Position numbers and translations under genes: made by a program. 64,000 nt of DNA, from assembly GCF_000772935.1 (NCBI RefSeq), contig NZ_JPVR01000080.1, positions 186,001 through 250,000 of the forward strand, in the 5' to 3' direction. Each line of letters starts with the position of its first letter. The first letter of the stretch is position 1. This document shows, piece by piece, positions 43,132 through 53,866 of this stretch. The notes beneath the pieces were generated by a model. That model was given only the letters and a program-made list of their open reading frames with translations, had not been told where the DNA came from and made no database searches. Source of the DNA: Lysinibacillus boronitolerans JCM 21713 = 10a = NBRC 103108 (GTDB lineage Bacteria; Bacillota; Bacilli; Bacillales_A; Planococcaceae).

Positions 43132-44778
43132 TTACTCCCCTTCTTTCACAAAATTTGTTGCATCGTTAATGGCTTGCTCTAATTCAGCAATATACCTATT
43201 TTTTTGCTCCTCCGTATAATTCAAGCGTTGTTGCATCACCTGAATCACTTGCTGTTTATAAAGCTTTACTGCTTCAATATCGAAGTATAATAAACCAGTT
43301 CGACGAATAAAGAAGTCGCTTGGTGTATAGACCATTTCGGCCTCAATGCCATACAGTAGCATCGCATGTAAGGCAAGAGGCATTGTACTACCATGTTCAT
43401 GTAAAAATTTCACGCGATCAAATAAGGCATCTACATTCGTGCCATACTTTTGTACAAGCTGCTTGGCTTCATCATAATTTAAGCCATACTGTACGCCTTC
43501 TCGTGCTTTATAGGCAATATAGTCAGGGAAATTTATAGCGTTAATTCCCTTTGCACCGGAAAGTGCTAGCTCACGTGTTAAACAGGCACTTGCATGCTTG
43601 TAACGACGGGCCTTCACAATTTTATCGACAATCGTTTCAGCCATTTGGCGATAGCCCGTAAGCTTGCCACCAGCGATTGTCATTAAACCACTTGGCGCTG
43701 TCCAAATTTCATCTTTCCTTGAAATTTCTGATGGATCCTTGCCTTTTTCATAAATCAGTGGTCTTACGCCTGCCCAAGAGGATTCTATTGTGTCTCTTGT
43801 AATAGTAGCTGTTGGAAAGACCTTTTTTGCAGCATCAATTAGATAATCCACATCTTGCTGAGTCGCCACAGGGTGTACAGGATTACCCTCAAAGACAGTA
43901 TCCGTCGTCCCTACATAGGCTTTGCCATCTCGTGGAATAGCAAAGGCCATGCGACCATCAGCAATATCAAAATAAACGGCTTGCTTTAGTGGAAAATCCT
44001 TTTGTTTGATGACAATATGAACGCCCTTTGTTAGACGTAATTGCTTGTTATCTGCTACTTTATCTTTTTGTCGTACGTCATCAACCCATGGGCCTGTCGC
44101 ATTCACAATTTGTGCAGCATGGACATCCAGCATTCTCCCCGTGACATGATCCTTCACTTTAATGCCAACAAGCTTTTTCTTTTCGTAGATAAATTCCGTC
44201 ATTTCCGCATAATTGAGGCAAAGTGCTCCATATTCTGCAGCCTTTTTTAATACTTCAATTGTTAGACGGGCATCATCTGTACGGTACTCTACATAATAGC
44301 CACCACCAACTAAGCCATCTTGATTGAGTAAAGGCTCTAATGCCAGGGTTTCCTGCGCGTTTAACATCGTTCGACGTTCATGTTTTTTGACACCTGCTAA
44401 GCGGTCATAGACCTTTAAAGCCATAGATGTTGTGAACGGACCGAGTGAACCCTTTTTATATAAAGGTAATAGCATTTTTTCAGGCGTTGTGACATGTACC
44501 GCATTATCATAAACAATTTCACGCTCTCTCCCTACTTCTGCTACAACTCCCACATCAAATTGCTTTAAATAACGTAGACCGCCGTGAATCAGTTTGGTTG
44601 AACGACTTGACGTACCAGCTGAAAAATCCTGCATATCAATTAATGCGACAGAAAGGCCTCTTGATGCGGCATCTAATGCAATTCCTGCACCTGTAATACC
44701 ACCACCAATGACTAATACGTCAAAGCTATAGTGCTCTAGATAATATATAATTTTTGGTCGCTGCTCAAATGAAAACAT
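43132..44778 (-). CDS. glpD: Aerobic glycerol-3-phosphate dehydrogenase
   Basis: A 548-residue FAD enzyme that oxidises glycerol-3-phosphate to dihydroxyacetone phosphate at the membrane and feeds electrons to quinone. The FAD dinucleotide motif is VLVIGGGITGAGIALDAASRG, then GTSSRSTKLIHGGLRYL, WAGVRPL and the GGKLTGYR end motif. ATG 44778 is chosen because GGGGGAG stands just before it; the longer TTG start includes that site. It lies 18 bp after glpK and 3 bp before the hydrolase, so it belongs to one transcript. Confidence 0.96.
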   Translation of the reverse strand: MFSFEQRPKIIYYLEHYSFDVLVIGGGITGAGIALDAASRGLSVALIDMQDFSAGTSSRSTKLIHGGLRYLKQFDVGVVAEVGREREIVYDNAVHVTTPEKMLLPLYKKGSLGPFTTSMALKVYDRLAGVKKHERRTMLNAQETLALEPLLNQDGLVGGGYYVEYRTDDARLTIEVLKKAAEYGALCLNYAEMTEFIYEKKKLVGIKVKDHVTGRMLDVHAAQIVNATGPWVDDVRQKDKVADNKQLRLTKGVHIVIKQKDFPLKQAVYFDIADGRMAFAIPRDGKAYVGTTDTVFEGNPVHPVATQQDVDYLIDAAKKVFPTATITRDTIESSWAGVRPLIYEKGKDPSEISRKDEIWTAPSGLMTIAGGKLTGYRQMAETIVDKIVKARRYKHASACLTRELALSGAKGINAINFPDYIAYKAREGVQYGLNYDEAKQLVQKYGTNVDALFDRVKFLHEHGSTMPLALHAMLLYGIEAEMVYTPSDFFIRRTGLLYFDIEAVKLYKQQVIQVMQQRLNYTEEQKNRYIAELEQAINDATNFVKEGE

Positions 44779-44796
44779 ACCTTTCTCCCCCAATAG

Positions 44797-46308
<1,512 letters not shown>

Positions 46309-48171
46309 TTACATAACCCGTTTAAACATTTTTTCCACTTCATACGAAGTAAAGTGAATAAGCACTGGACGTCCGTGTGGGCATGTAAATGGATTATCTG
46401 CATTGCGTAAATCTCGTAGCAATGTTTCCATTTGCTCTTTTGTTAAATAATGATTGGCTTTGATCGATTTTTTACAGCTCATCATAATCGCTGCTGCCTC
46501 ACGTAGCTTTTTGATATCAGCCTTTTTAGTTGTCAGCACCTGTTCAATTAAATCCTCAATGATTTCCTGTTCCTCCCCTTGTGGGAACCAACTCGGGTGT
46601 TCACGCACAACAAAAGATGACTGTCCAAATTCCTCTAAAAATACGCCTACAGCTTCTAATTCATGCCTGTGTTCTCGTAAGATCAATGCCTCATCGGCTG
46701 CATAATGGAATGTTAATGGTAACAATAATGCCTGACGTTCATGAGGATTGACTTGACCGACTTTTTCACGGAAAAATTCGTATTTAATACGTTCCTGTGC
46801 AGCATGCTGATCAATTAAATAAAAACCATCCTCCATCTGCGCGACAATGTATGTGCCATGGATTTGCCCTACTACTTCGAGTTCAGGAAAGGGTTCCTTT
46901 GTAGGCGCCTCTTCCAATACTTCGGAATGTGCCACTATAGTTACTTCATCTTTTATTTCAGCCTCCATTTGAGGTGTAGGCTGCCAACTTTCCTCTCGAA
47001 CAGTAGAAATAGGCTTAGGTTCAACTATCTGCTCACAATTATTTTCTTGAATGGTTTGGACATCATATAATTTTTCTACGATGGCATTCATTTTCTCCAC
47101 ATCCATCTTGGGAGCAGGCTTCCAAATGTTTAATTGCTCAGTAGCTGGTTTAACGATTTTTTCTTTCTTTTCCATTTGCGGGACTCGAATAATGTTGCGT
47201 ATTGTTTCACGAATGGTTTCTTCTATTAGCTTCAAAAGCTCAGGCTCTTTACTTAAACGAATTTGATGTTTTGCAGGATGCACATTCACGTCTGTTAAGT
47301 AAGGATCACCTTTTATAAATAGAACAACTATCGGGTAGCGCTCAATAGGTAAATACGTATGGAAGGCATCCACAATAGCCTTTTGTACTAAATAATGCTT
47401 GACCCAACGACCATTTACAAATAGGGACATATAATTTTTAGAAGCACGTGTTACCTCTGGCAAGGTTACAAAGCCAGAAATTTGATAATCATGTGACTCG
47501 CCTTGGAAAGACACCATTTTCTTGGCATTATGTACACCATAAATAGCAGCAAGTACTTGTTGTACATCTCCTCGGCCATTTGTTTGTAGTAATTGTTGAC
47601 CATTATGCAGTAATCTGAAAGCAATTTGTGGGTTACCAAGTGCGAGGCGATTCATCAGGTCTATTGTATGCCCAAGTTCAGTTTGAATGGTTTTCATATA
47701 TTTTAAGCGCGCGGGTGTATTAAAGAATAGCTGTGATACAGTTAAATCAGTCCCTTTACGCAACGGACCAGGCTTATGAGTGAGGATATGTCCACCTTCA
47801 AGCTCTAAATGTGTGCCAGATTCACCATTTGATGTAATCAATGTCATTTTAGAAACAGAAGCAATGGATGCTAAAGCCTCACCACGGAAGCCAAGTGTCC
47901 GGATACGGAATAAATCATGTTCCTGATGAATTTTACTAGTAGCATGACGAGAGAATGACATGAGTGCATCCTCTTCATCCATACCGCTACCATTATCTAT
48001 TACTTGAATGGAAGTGAGACCCGCTTCTAGTAAAAAAACATCAATGGACGTACTTCCAGCATCAATAGCATTTTCCACAAGCTCTTTGACAACAGAAGCT
48101 GGCCTTTCTACTACCTCTCCTGCTGCGATTTTATTAGATAGCCATTCGTCCATAATTTGTATGTTTCCCAC
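46309..48171 (-). CDS. mutL: DNA mismatch repair protein MutL
   Basis: A 620-residue GHKL ATPase and endonuclease. N-terminal motifs are VENAIDAGS, DNGSGM, SRHATSK and GFRGEALASI. The C-terminal endonuclease motif is DQHAAQERIKYE, with SCKKSIKANH and CPHGRP completing the metal site, as expected in bacteria without MutH. A variable linker (about 340-420) joins the two. It is 15 bp after mutS and shares its operon. The ATPase and endonuclease motifs are all intact. Confidence 0.97.
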   Translation of the reverse strand: MGNIQIMDEWLSNKIAAGEVVERPASVVKELVENAIDAGSTSIDVFLLEAGLTSIQVIDNGSGMDEEDALMSFSRHATSKIHQEHDLFRIRTLGFRGEALASIASVSKMTLITSNGESGTHLELEGGHILTHKPGPLRKGTDLTVSQLFFNTPARLKYMKTIQTELGHTIDLMNRLALGNPQIAFRLLHNGQQLLQTNGRGDVQQVLAAIYGVHNAKKMVSFQGESHDYQISGFVTLPEVTRASKNYMSLFVNGRWVKHYLVQKAIVDAFHTYLPIERYPIVVLFIKGDPYLTDVNVHPAKHQIRLSKEPELLKLIEETIRETIRNIIRVPQMEKKEKIVKPATEQLNIWKPAPKMDVEKMNAIVEKLYDVQTIQENNCEQIVEPKPISTVREESWQPTPQMEAEIKDEVTIVAHSEVLEEAPTKEPFPELEVVGQIHGTYIVAQMEDGFYLIDQHAAQERIKYEFFREKVGQVNPHERQALLLPLTFHYAADEALILREHRHELEAVGVFLEEFGQSSFVVREHPSWFPQGEEQEIIEDLIEQVLTTKKADIKKLREAAAIMMSCKKSIKANHYLTKEQMETLLRDLRNADNPFTCPHGRPVLIHFTSYEVEKMFKRVM

Positions 48172-48186
48172 TAACGTATCACTCCT

Positions 48187-50757
48187 TTATTTTTTAGCGT
48201 TCACTAGCTCTTGCTGTAGCTCATATAAAATATTCATCGCCTGCATCGGTGAAGTACCTAGAATATTGACCTTTTCTAATTTCTTTAGCACCTTTGCCTC
48301 GGATGGAGAAATCGACTCTTCCTCTGCAAATAAAGACATCTGCACTGGTTGTTCAGCTATCACCTGTGTTTCGGCAACTACCTCTTTCCCTGCCTCAAAG
48401 TTCTCAAGTAATACACGGGCTCTAGCTAAAATTTCCTCAGGTAATTGAGCAAGCTGTGCCACATGAATACCATAGGATTTATCAGCCGCTCCTTTTTTTA
48501 CCTTATGCAGGAATACGACCGTACCATTTTTTTCGGTTGCCGAAACATGCACATTTTGTAAGCGTGGCAAATCCTTTTCAAGTGCTGTCAATTCATGATA
48601 GTGCGTAGAAAATAACGTATTTGCCCCAATTTTGTCATGAATATATTCCATCATTGATTGTGCCAAACTCATACCATCATATGTCGATGTTCCACGTCCA
48701 ATTTCATCAAATAGCATCAAGCTATTTTTTGTTGCATGCATAATTGCATGTTGCGATTCAAGCATCTCCACCATAAATGTAGATTGCCCTGCCGCTAAAT
48801 CATCAGCCGCTCCAATCCGAGTAAAAATTTGGTCGGTAATAGGCAATCTCGCTTTTTCAGCGGGTACATAGCAGCCCATCTGTGCCATAACAACTATTAA
48901 TGCAACTTGACGCATATAAGTACTTTTACCTGACATATTCGGTCCTGTAATAAGCATCATATTGTTCTGCTCTTCTAGGACACAATCGTTTGGTACATAC
49001 ATTTGCTTATTCAGCATTTTTTCAACTACAGGATGACGTCCTTCTATAATTTCTAGGGCACGTCCACCATGAAATTGCGGTTTCGTAAATCGATATTTTT
49101 CTGAGACACTTGCAAAGCTTAGTAAAACATCTAATTCACTAATGCTTGCTGCCAGTGCTTGGACACGTGGAATATAAGCTTTTAATACATCACGAATTTC
49201 TACAAATAGGTTGTACTCTAATGTTAAGCTTTCTTCTTCAGCATTTAAAATCAATGCTTCTTTTTCTTTTAGTTCCTGTGTAATATAGCGCTCCGCATTC
49301 GCCAATGTTTGTTTGCGCTCATAGCGTGTTAAATCTGCTAAATGAATATTTGATTTTGTAATTTCAATATAGTAACCAAAAATGCGATTATAGCCTATTT
49401 TTAAATTTTTAATACCTGTTTTCATACGCTCTTCTTGTTCAAGTTGGGCAATCCAATCCTTACCATTACGAGCAGCATAGCGAAGTTCATCTAAGCGTTC
49501 ATTATAGCCATCACGGATAACATCCCCTTCTTTAATGGTAATAGGGGGATTATCGGTAATCGCTTTTGCTAATAATGCCTCGACATCTGAACATGTATCA
49601 AGGTCTGCACCTAAATGCTGTAACGTTTCTTTATTTGAACCCATTAACTGTTGCTGGATAGTTGGCACTTGGCGTAAAGAATCACGCAATTGGGCTAAAT
49701 CTCGTCCACCCACATTACCAAAAGCAACACGACCAGCCAAACGCTCTAAATCATATACCTGTTTTAAGGATGCTTGAAGCTCTGTTCGTACAAAATATTC
49801 TTCCAATAAATCCGTCACAATCGCTAGTCTAGCCTCTATTGCTGAACGTGTGGCAAGCGGCTGGTGTAGCCATTGCTTTAATTTTCGCCCACCCATCGCT
49901 GTCACAGTGTCATCTAATAGCCATAAGAGTGTACCTTTTTGATCGCCACCACGAATCGATTGAATCAGCTCTAAATTGCGCTTTGAGCTAGAATCAATGC
50001 GCAAATAATTTTTCATTTCATTAAAAGTGAATGCCTGAATATGTGATAAAGATCTCATTTGCGTTTGATCAATATATGCTAACAATCGAAGACATGCAAT
50101 TTGTAACGGTTGTGGTACAGCTTCTAAATAGCCTGCTGCTTTGTGCATAGGCATTTCATTCACTTCAATTGAAAGCACGATACCAGCATTGACGGCATGC
50201 TCTGCTAATAATAGCTGCAAACTATCCGTTACAATCAGTTCTCGAATGCCATATGCCTGCATTTGCATTAATAAAGCTTTCCCATCGCCTTCAATAGAAG
50301 ACGCTACTGCCTCACCTGTTGATAAATCTAAATAAGCATAGCCAAATGTTGTGTCATCTAATTGCTCTGCCGCGCCAATAAAATGATTAGATTTACCATC
50401 AAGGGCCTTCCCTTCCATAATTGTTCCTGGTGTGATAAGCTGAACCACTTCACGTTTGACCACACCTTTTGCTTGCTTTGGATCTTCTGTTTGTTCACAA
50501 ATAGCCACTTTATAGCCCTTTTGCACAAGTGTTTCAATATAATTTTTAGCCGAATGATGCGGCACACCGCACATTGGTATTCGCTCTTTTGCGCCTGCAT
50601 CTCGGCTTGTTAATGTAATTTCTAAAATTTGTGAGGCATTGATTGCATCCTCAAAAAACATTTCATAAAAGTCACCTAATCTAAAAAATAAAAAGGCATC
50701 TTTGTAATCTTCCTTTACCTGTAGATACTGTTGCATCATTGGTGTATATGTTGTCAT
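48187..50757 (-). CDS. mutS: DNA mismatch recognition protein MutS
   Basis: An 856-residue MutS1. The mismatch-binding N-terminal domain has the FRLGDFYEMFFEDA segment with the Phe-x-Glu motif. The connector and lever domains follow. The ATPase has Walker A GPNMSGKSTYMRQ, then FTRIGAADDLAAGQSTFMVEM, Walker B LMLFDEIGRGTSTYDG and the ST-H switch STHYHEL. The C-terminal helix-turn-helix and the beta-clamp-like QMSLF peptide near 805 are present. A Val-Lys-rich linker is normal. It heads the mutS-mutL-glp transcript downstream of cotE. Confidence 0.98.
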   Translation of the reverse strand: MTTYTPMMQQYLQVKEDYKDAFLFFRLGDFYEMFFEDAINASQILEITLTSRDAGAKERIPMCGVPHHSAKNYIETLVQKGYKVAICEQTEDPKQAKGVVKREVVQLITPGTIMEGKALDGKSNHFIGAAEQLDDTTFGYAYLDLSTGEAVASSIEGDGKALLMQMQAYGIRELIVTDSLQLLLAEHAVNAGIVLSIEVNEMPMHKAAGYLEAVPQPLQIACLRLLAYIDQTQMRSLSHIQAFTFNEMKNYLRIDSSSKRNLELIQSIRGGDQKGTLLWLLDDTVTAMGGRKLKQWLHQPLATRSAIEARLAIVTDLLEEYFVRTELQASLKQVYDLERLAGRVAFGNVGGRDLAQLRDSLRQVPTIQQQLMGSNKETLQHLGADLDTCSDVEALLAKAITDNPPITIKEGDVIRDGYNERLDELRYAARNGKDWIAQLEQEERMKTGIKNLKIGYNRIFGYYIEITKSNIHLADLTRYERKQTLANAERYITQELKEKEALILNAEEESLTLEYNLFVEIRDVLKAYIPRVQALAASISELDVLLSFASVSEKYRFTKPQFHGGRALEIIEGRHPVVEKMLNKQMYVPNDCVLEEQNNMMLITGPNMSGKSTYMRQVALIVVMAQMGCYVPAEKARLPITDQIFTRIGAADDLAAGQSTFMVEMLESQHAIMHATKNSLMLFDEIGRGTSTYDGMSLAQSMMEYIHDKIGANTLFSTHYHELTALEKDLPRLQNVHVSATEKNGTVVFLHKVKKGAADKSYGIHVAQLAQLPEEILARARVLLENFEAGKEVVAETQVIAEQPVQMSLFAEEESISPSEAKVLKKLEKVNILGTSPMQAMNILYELQQELVNAKK

Positions 50758-50807
50758 ATCACTATTTACCTCGCTCTTGCCTTATAGATATATTTATTAT
50801 AACAAAA

Positions 50808-50864
50808 GATACATGCGAAACGCTTCAATCACCTTTTTTAAGATGCTAGCATTTCGCATGTATC
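50808..50864 (-). terminator. Terminator of cotE
   Basis: GATACATGCGAAA (50808-50820) pairs perfectly with TTTCGCATGTATC (50852-50864). The minus strand then reads CTTTTGTTATAA. The loop is long (31 nt), but the stem is strong. TATAAT right after it may be the -10 of the mutS promoter. Confidence 0.65.
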
Positions 50865-50885
50865 AAAAAATGATGTTTAGTAGAC

Positions 50886-51482
50886 TTATCTTGGACGTTC
50901 ATCAGGAAACGATGAAGACTCTAACACATACCTGCCTTCTCCTTCAGAACTAGAAGATGAGCTAGAACTAGAGCTTGATGAGGATGAAGATGAGGATGAA
51001 CTTTCATCACTAAGGTTCCAATCTTCTTCATAGTCTAGTGGATGCACACTAATACAAATTGTTGTTTCACCCATTACTTCAACAATTACTTCACGTTCTA
51101 CTACAATTTCAAATTTCGTACCACATGGAGAGATTATCGCTTCAATACAATTTGGTTCTTGTATCACACGTACACGAACATCATCACCAACACTAATTTC
51201 ACCTTCTCGATAGTGAAGCTTCACTTTGTCTTTATAGTGAACCGTTTCAGAAAACACAGCTGTTTTCGAATGATTACTATAGGCATACCATACATTGACA
51301 TCAAATTTCCCTGTTACTTCTACAAATTTCCCAACTTTTTTTGCAGAGCAAGTATGATTGATTACCCAGCATCCTAAAATACTTGTCGGTTTATTTGTTG
51401 GTGATAATGTCACACGTTCTTCCGTTCTCTTCTTCCCTTTGGCAACTACTGCTTTCGTCACGATTTGTCGTAAACGTTTCAG
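50886..51482 (-). CDS. cotE: Outer spore coat morphogenetic protein CotE, with a CTG start and polyserine tail
   Basis: A 198-residue coat protein. ITKAVVAKG-like start (here IVTKAVVAKG), SPTNKPTSILGCWVINH and EVTGKFDVNVWYAYSNHSKT, with ISPCGTKFEIVVEREVIVEVMGETT, match B. subtilis CotE along the body. CotE builds the outer coat on the spore. The tail differs: 19 consecutive Ser, then EGEGRYVLESSSFPDERPR, instead of a purely acidic tail. The frame is open to an ATG at 51545, but that ATG has no ribosome site and lies over the sigma-K-type promoter. CTG 51482 has AAGGAGG 7 nt upstream and fits the family start. It precedes mutS, the classical order. Confidence 0.9.
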   Translation of the reverse strand: MKRLRQIVTKAVVAKGKKRTEERVTLSPTNKPTSILGCWVINHTCSAKKVGKFVEVTGKFDVNVWYAYSNHSKTAVFSETVHYKDKVKLHYREGEISVGDDVRVRVIQEPNCIEAIISPCGTKFEIVVEREVIVEVMGETTICISVHPLDYEEDWNLSDESSSSSSSSSSSSSSSSSSSEGEGRYVLESSSFPDERPR

Positions 51483-51511
51483 CGCAATTCCTCCTTCGAC
51501 TCTTTTCACTC

Positions 51512-51539
51512 CATCATATGCAGGTAGCGCCCATTGGGT
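51512..51539 (-). promoter_or_regulatory. Sigma-K-type promoter of cotE
   Basis: On the minus strand AC (51539-51538), 17 bp, then CATATGATG (51520-51512) follows the same geometry as the CotD promoter. The predicted start near 51505 leaves the ribosome site and CTG intact, which excludes the longer frame. Confidence 0.6.
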
Positions 51540-51632
51540 GAACATATATTTTTAGAGAATGAAATGGATCATTTAAAACTTTTCTGTGAGAGGCCTAAGA
51601 TAGCCGCTGTAAGCTTCAATAGAAGAAGACGT

Positions 51633-51664
51633 AAAAAAAGCTCGAATGACAGCATTCGAGCTTT
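51633..51664 (-). terminator. Terminator of miaB-ricA
   Basis: AAAGCTCGAATG (51637-51648) and its complement (to 51664) form a stem with a short loop, followed on the minus strand by seven T. It lies 15 nt after the ricA stop. Confidence 0.9.
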
Positions 51665-51679
51665 GATTTCTATCATCTT

Positions 51680-52117
51680 TTAAGAGCAGCTACCTGGCTG
51701 AGTGTTTTCTACATACGAGCCTGTTTCACCACGAAGTACATCGCCACCAGTTGAACGAATAATTTCATTTGTTACATTATTTGCGATTGTATTCGAAACA
51801 AGTTGCAATAAATCATTTACATCGCCTTGTGATTCTTTAAATTGTTGTACGACTGGGATGGCATTAATTTCTTCTTCGATTTTGGCAATTTTATCTTCAA
51901 TCATTTTTAATGCTTTTTCTTTCCCTAAGTGTTGGAAATTAACAGCTTGTTTTTGTAAGCTTTTTAAACTTGCAATACGTTCACGTACATGTTGATTTTC
52001 ATTAATTTGCGCTTCTGCTTTTTTGAAAAATTCAACCTCTGGCGTATTCGCAATCATATGTGCAATTTCGTGTGATTTTTTAATTAAATCTTCTTTTGTA
52101 TATAAGACTTGTGTCAT
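51680..52117 (-). CDS. ricA: RicA (YmcA), component of the RicAFT complex
   Basis: A 145-residue mostly helical protein. YTKEDLIKKSHEIAHMIANTPEVEFFKKAEAQIN and LKSLQKQAVNFQHLGKEKA match YmcA. The C-terminal GGDVLRGETGSYVENTQPGSCS has a terminal Cys that in B. subtilis is part of the 4Fe-4S ligand set. RicA with RicF (YlbF) and RicT (YaaT) helps RNase Y process mRNAs and affects sporulation, biofilm and competence. It directly abuts miaB, as in B. subtilis, and ends in a strong terminator. Confidence 0.93.
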   Translation of the reverse strand: MTQVLYTKEDLIKKSHEIAHMIANTPEVEFFKKAEAQINENQHVRERIASLKSLQKQAVNFQHLGKEKALKMIEDKIAKIEEEINAIPVVQQFKESQGDVNDLLQLVSNTIANNVTNEIIRSTGGDVLRGETGSYVENTQPGSCS

Positions 52118-53662
52118 TTACGCTTCCACCTTTTCATTTTTTACTACTTCTACAAATTCACCAGTAAGTGAATAAGATGTAGTCTCTGTTATTTTTACTT
52201 TTACTAATTGACCAATTACTTCTGCTGGTGCTTTAAAGTTAACTAAACGATTTTTCCGCGTATAGCCCGCTAGCACATCGTCGCGCCGTTTACTTGTTCC
52301 TTCAACTAATACTTCGACAACCTCTCCATTTAAACGCTCTAATGCTTTGCGTGAGTATTCGCCCACCACTTCATTTAAACGTTGAAGACGCTCTTTTTTT
52401 ACCTCTTCAGGTACATTGTCGATCATTTTCGCAGCTGGTGTGCCTTCACGTGGAGAATAAATATACGTAAACGCTGCCTCAAAGCCGACTTCACGGTACA
52501 AGGACAATGTTTCCTCAAACTGCTCCTCTGTTTCATTCGGATAGCCAACGATAATATCTGTTGTTAATGTTACTTCAGGAATTGCCGCTTTAATTCTATC
52601 CACTAAACCGAGGAAATGTTCGCGTGTGTATTTACGCGCCATAATTTTTAGCACGTCATTCGAGCCAGATTGTACTGGTAAATGGATGTGCTCCACTAAA
52701 TTGCCACGTTTTGCAAGAACTTCGATTAAATGATCGTCAAAGTCACGTGGATGACTCGTTGTAAAACGGATCCGTGGAATATCAATCTTTCTTAATTCAT
52801 CCATTAAATCTCCAAGACGATAATTAATATCCTCAAAATCTTTGCCATATGCGTTGACATTTTGGCCCAGCAACATAATTTCTTTGTAGCCCGCTGCCGC
52901 TAGCTCACGAACTTCAGCAATAATCTCCTCTGGTCGGCGACTACGCTCTTTACCACGTGTATACGGAACAATACAATACGTACAGAACTTATCGCACCCA
53001 TACATAATATTAACCCAAGCCTTAATGGAACCAAGACGTTTTTTCGGCAGATTTTCAATGACATCGCCTTCTTTAGACCAAACCTCTATGACCATTTCTT
53101 TCGACATGTAGGCTTCTTTTAAAATGTTTGGCAGACGGTGAATATTGTGTGTACCAAATACCATATCGACATGTGGATAGCTTCTTAAAATTTTATTAAC
53201 CACAGATTCCTCTTGCGACATACAGCCACATACCCCTATTAGCATCTCAGGGTTTTTTCGTTTATATTTCAACAGGAAACCAAGTTCTCCAAATACTTTG
53301 TTTTCTGCATTTTCACGAATAGCACATGTATTTAGCAAGACAACGTCAGCCTCTTCAATCACCTCTGTTGGTGTGTAGCCTAGCTGCATAAAAATCCCTG
53401 CCATTACTTCTGTGTCATGCTCATTCATTTGGCAGCCATAAGTTCGAATATAGAAGGTGCGATCTTTGCCCATTCCTGCGAACTCTTCTGCAATGCTAAA
53501 ATCCTTATGATACTTGACATCTTCTTTCCCACGTTTTTTAGCATCTTTTAAGGAAGGAGCTGTAAAGACCCTCTCAAAATATTTACTATAATCCTTTTCA
53601 GGCTTGTCTTCTTTTTTGGGTTGATTGACTTGTTGATTTGCTAAGCGTTGTTCCTCATTCAT
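52118..53662 (-). CDS. miaB: tRNA methylthiotransferase MiaB
   Basis: A 514-residue radical SAM enzyme that adds methylthio to i6A37 of tRNA made by MiaA. A Gram-positive N-terminal extension of about 65 residues comes first. The MTTase domain has Cys at [20 protein letters not shown] and GVCGCMSQE. The radical SAM motif is [16 protein letters not shown]. The C-terminal TRAM domain ends at about 500. ATG 53662 starts a typical extended form. ricA follows at once. The two 4Fe-4S cluster ligand sets are complete. Confidence 0.96.
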   Translation of the reverse strand: MNEEQRLANQQVNQPKKEDKPEKDYSKYFERVFTAPSLKDAKKRGKEDVKYHKDFSIAEEFAGMGKDRTFYIRTYGCQMNEHDTEVMAGIFMQLGYTPTEVIEEADVVLLNTCAIRENAENKVFGELGFLLKYKRKNPEMLIGVCGCMSQEESVVNKILRSYPHVDMVFGTHNIHRLPNILKEAYMSKEMVIEVWSKEGDVIENLPKKRLGSIKAWVNIMYGCDKFCTYCIVPYTRGKERSRRPEEIIAEVRELAAAGYKEIMLLGQNVNAYGKDFEDINYRLGDLMDELRKIDIPRIRFTTSHPRDFDDHLIEVLAKRGNLVEHIHLPVQSGSNDVLKIMARKYTREHFLGLVDRIKAAIPEVTLTTDIIVGYPNETEEQFEETLSLYREVGFEAAFTYIYSPREGTPAAKMIDNVPEEVKKERLQRLNEVVGEYSRKALERLNGEVVEVLVEGTSKRRDDVLAGYTRKNRLVNFKAPAEVIGQLVKVKITETTSYSLTGEFVEVVKNEKVEA

Positions 53663-53866
53663 CGCAATCAGGTAACTCCTTTCAAACGAAATCCATGCAC
53701 TTGAATTCCCATTTTATTATTATACTGAATAGTTGATACTTCCTACAAGGTTTGCGCCTCAAATGTCGTGGTTTCGACTTAATTATATGAAGATAGGCGT
53801 AATTATCCATCAGCTCTGGCGTTCTATCCTGAAAGTTTTAAAGCCCTATCCTTCATTTCACATATG

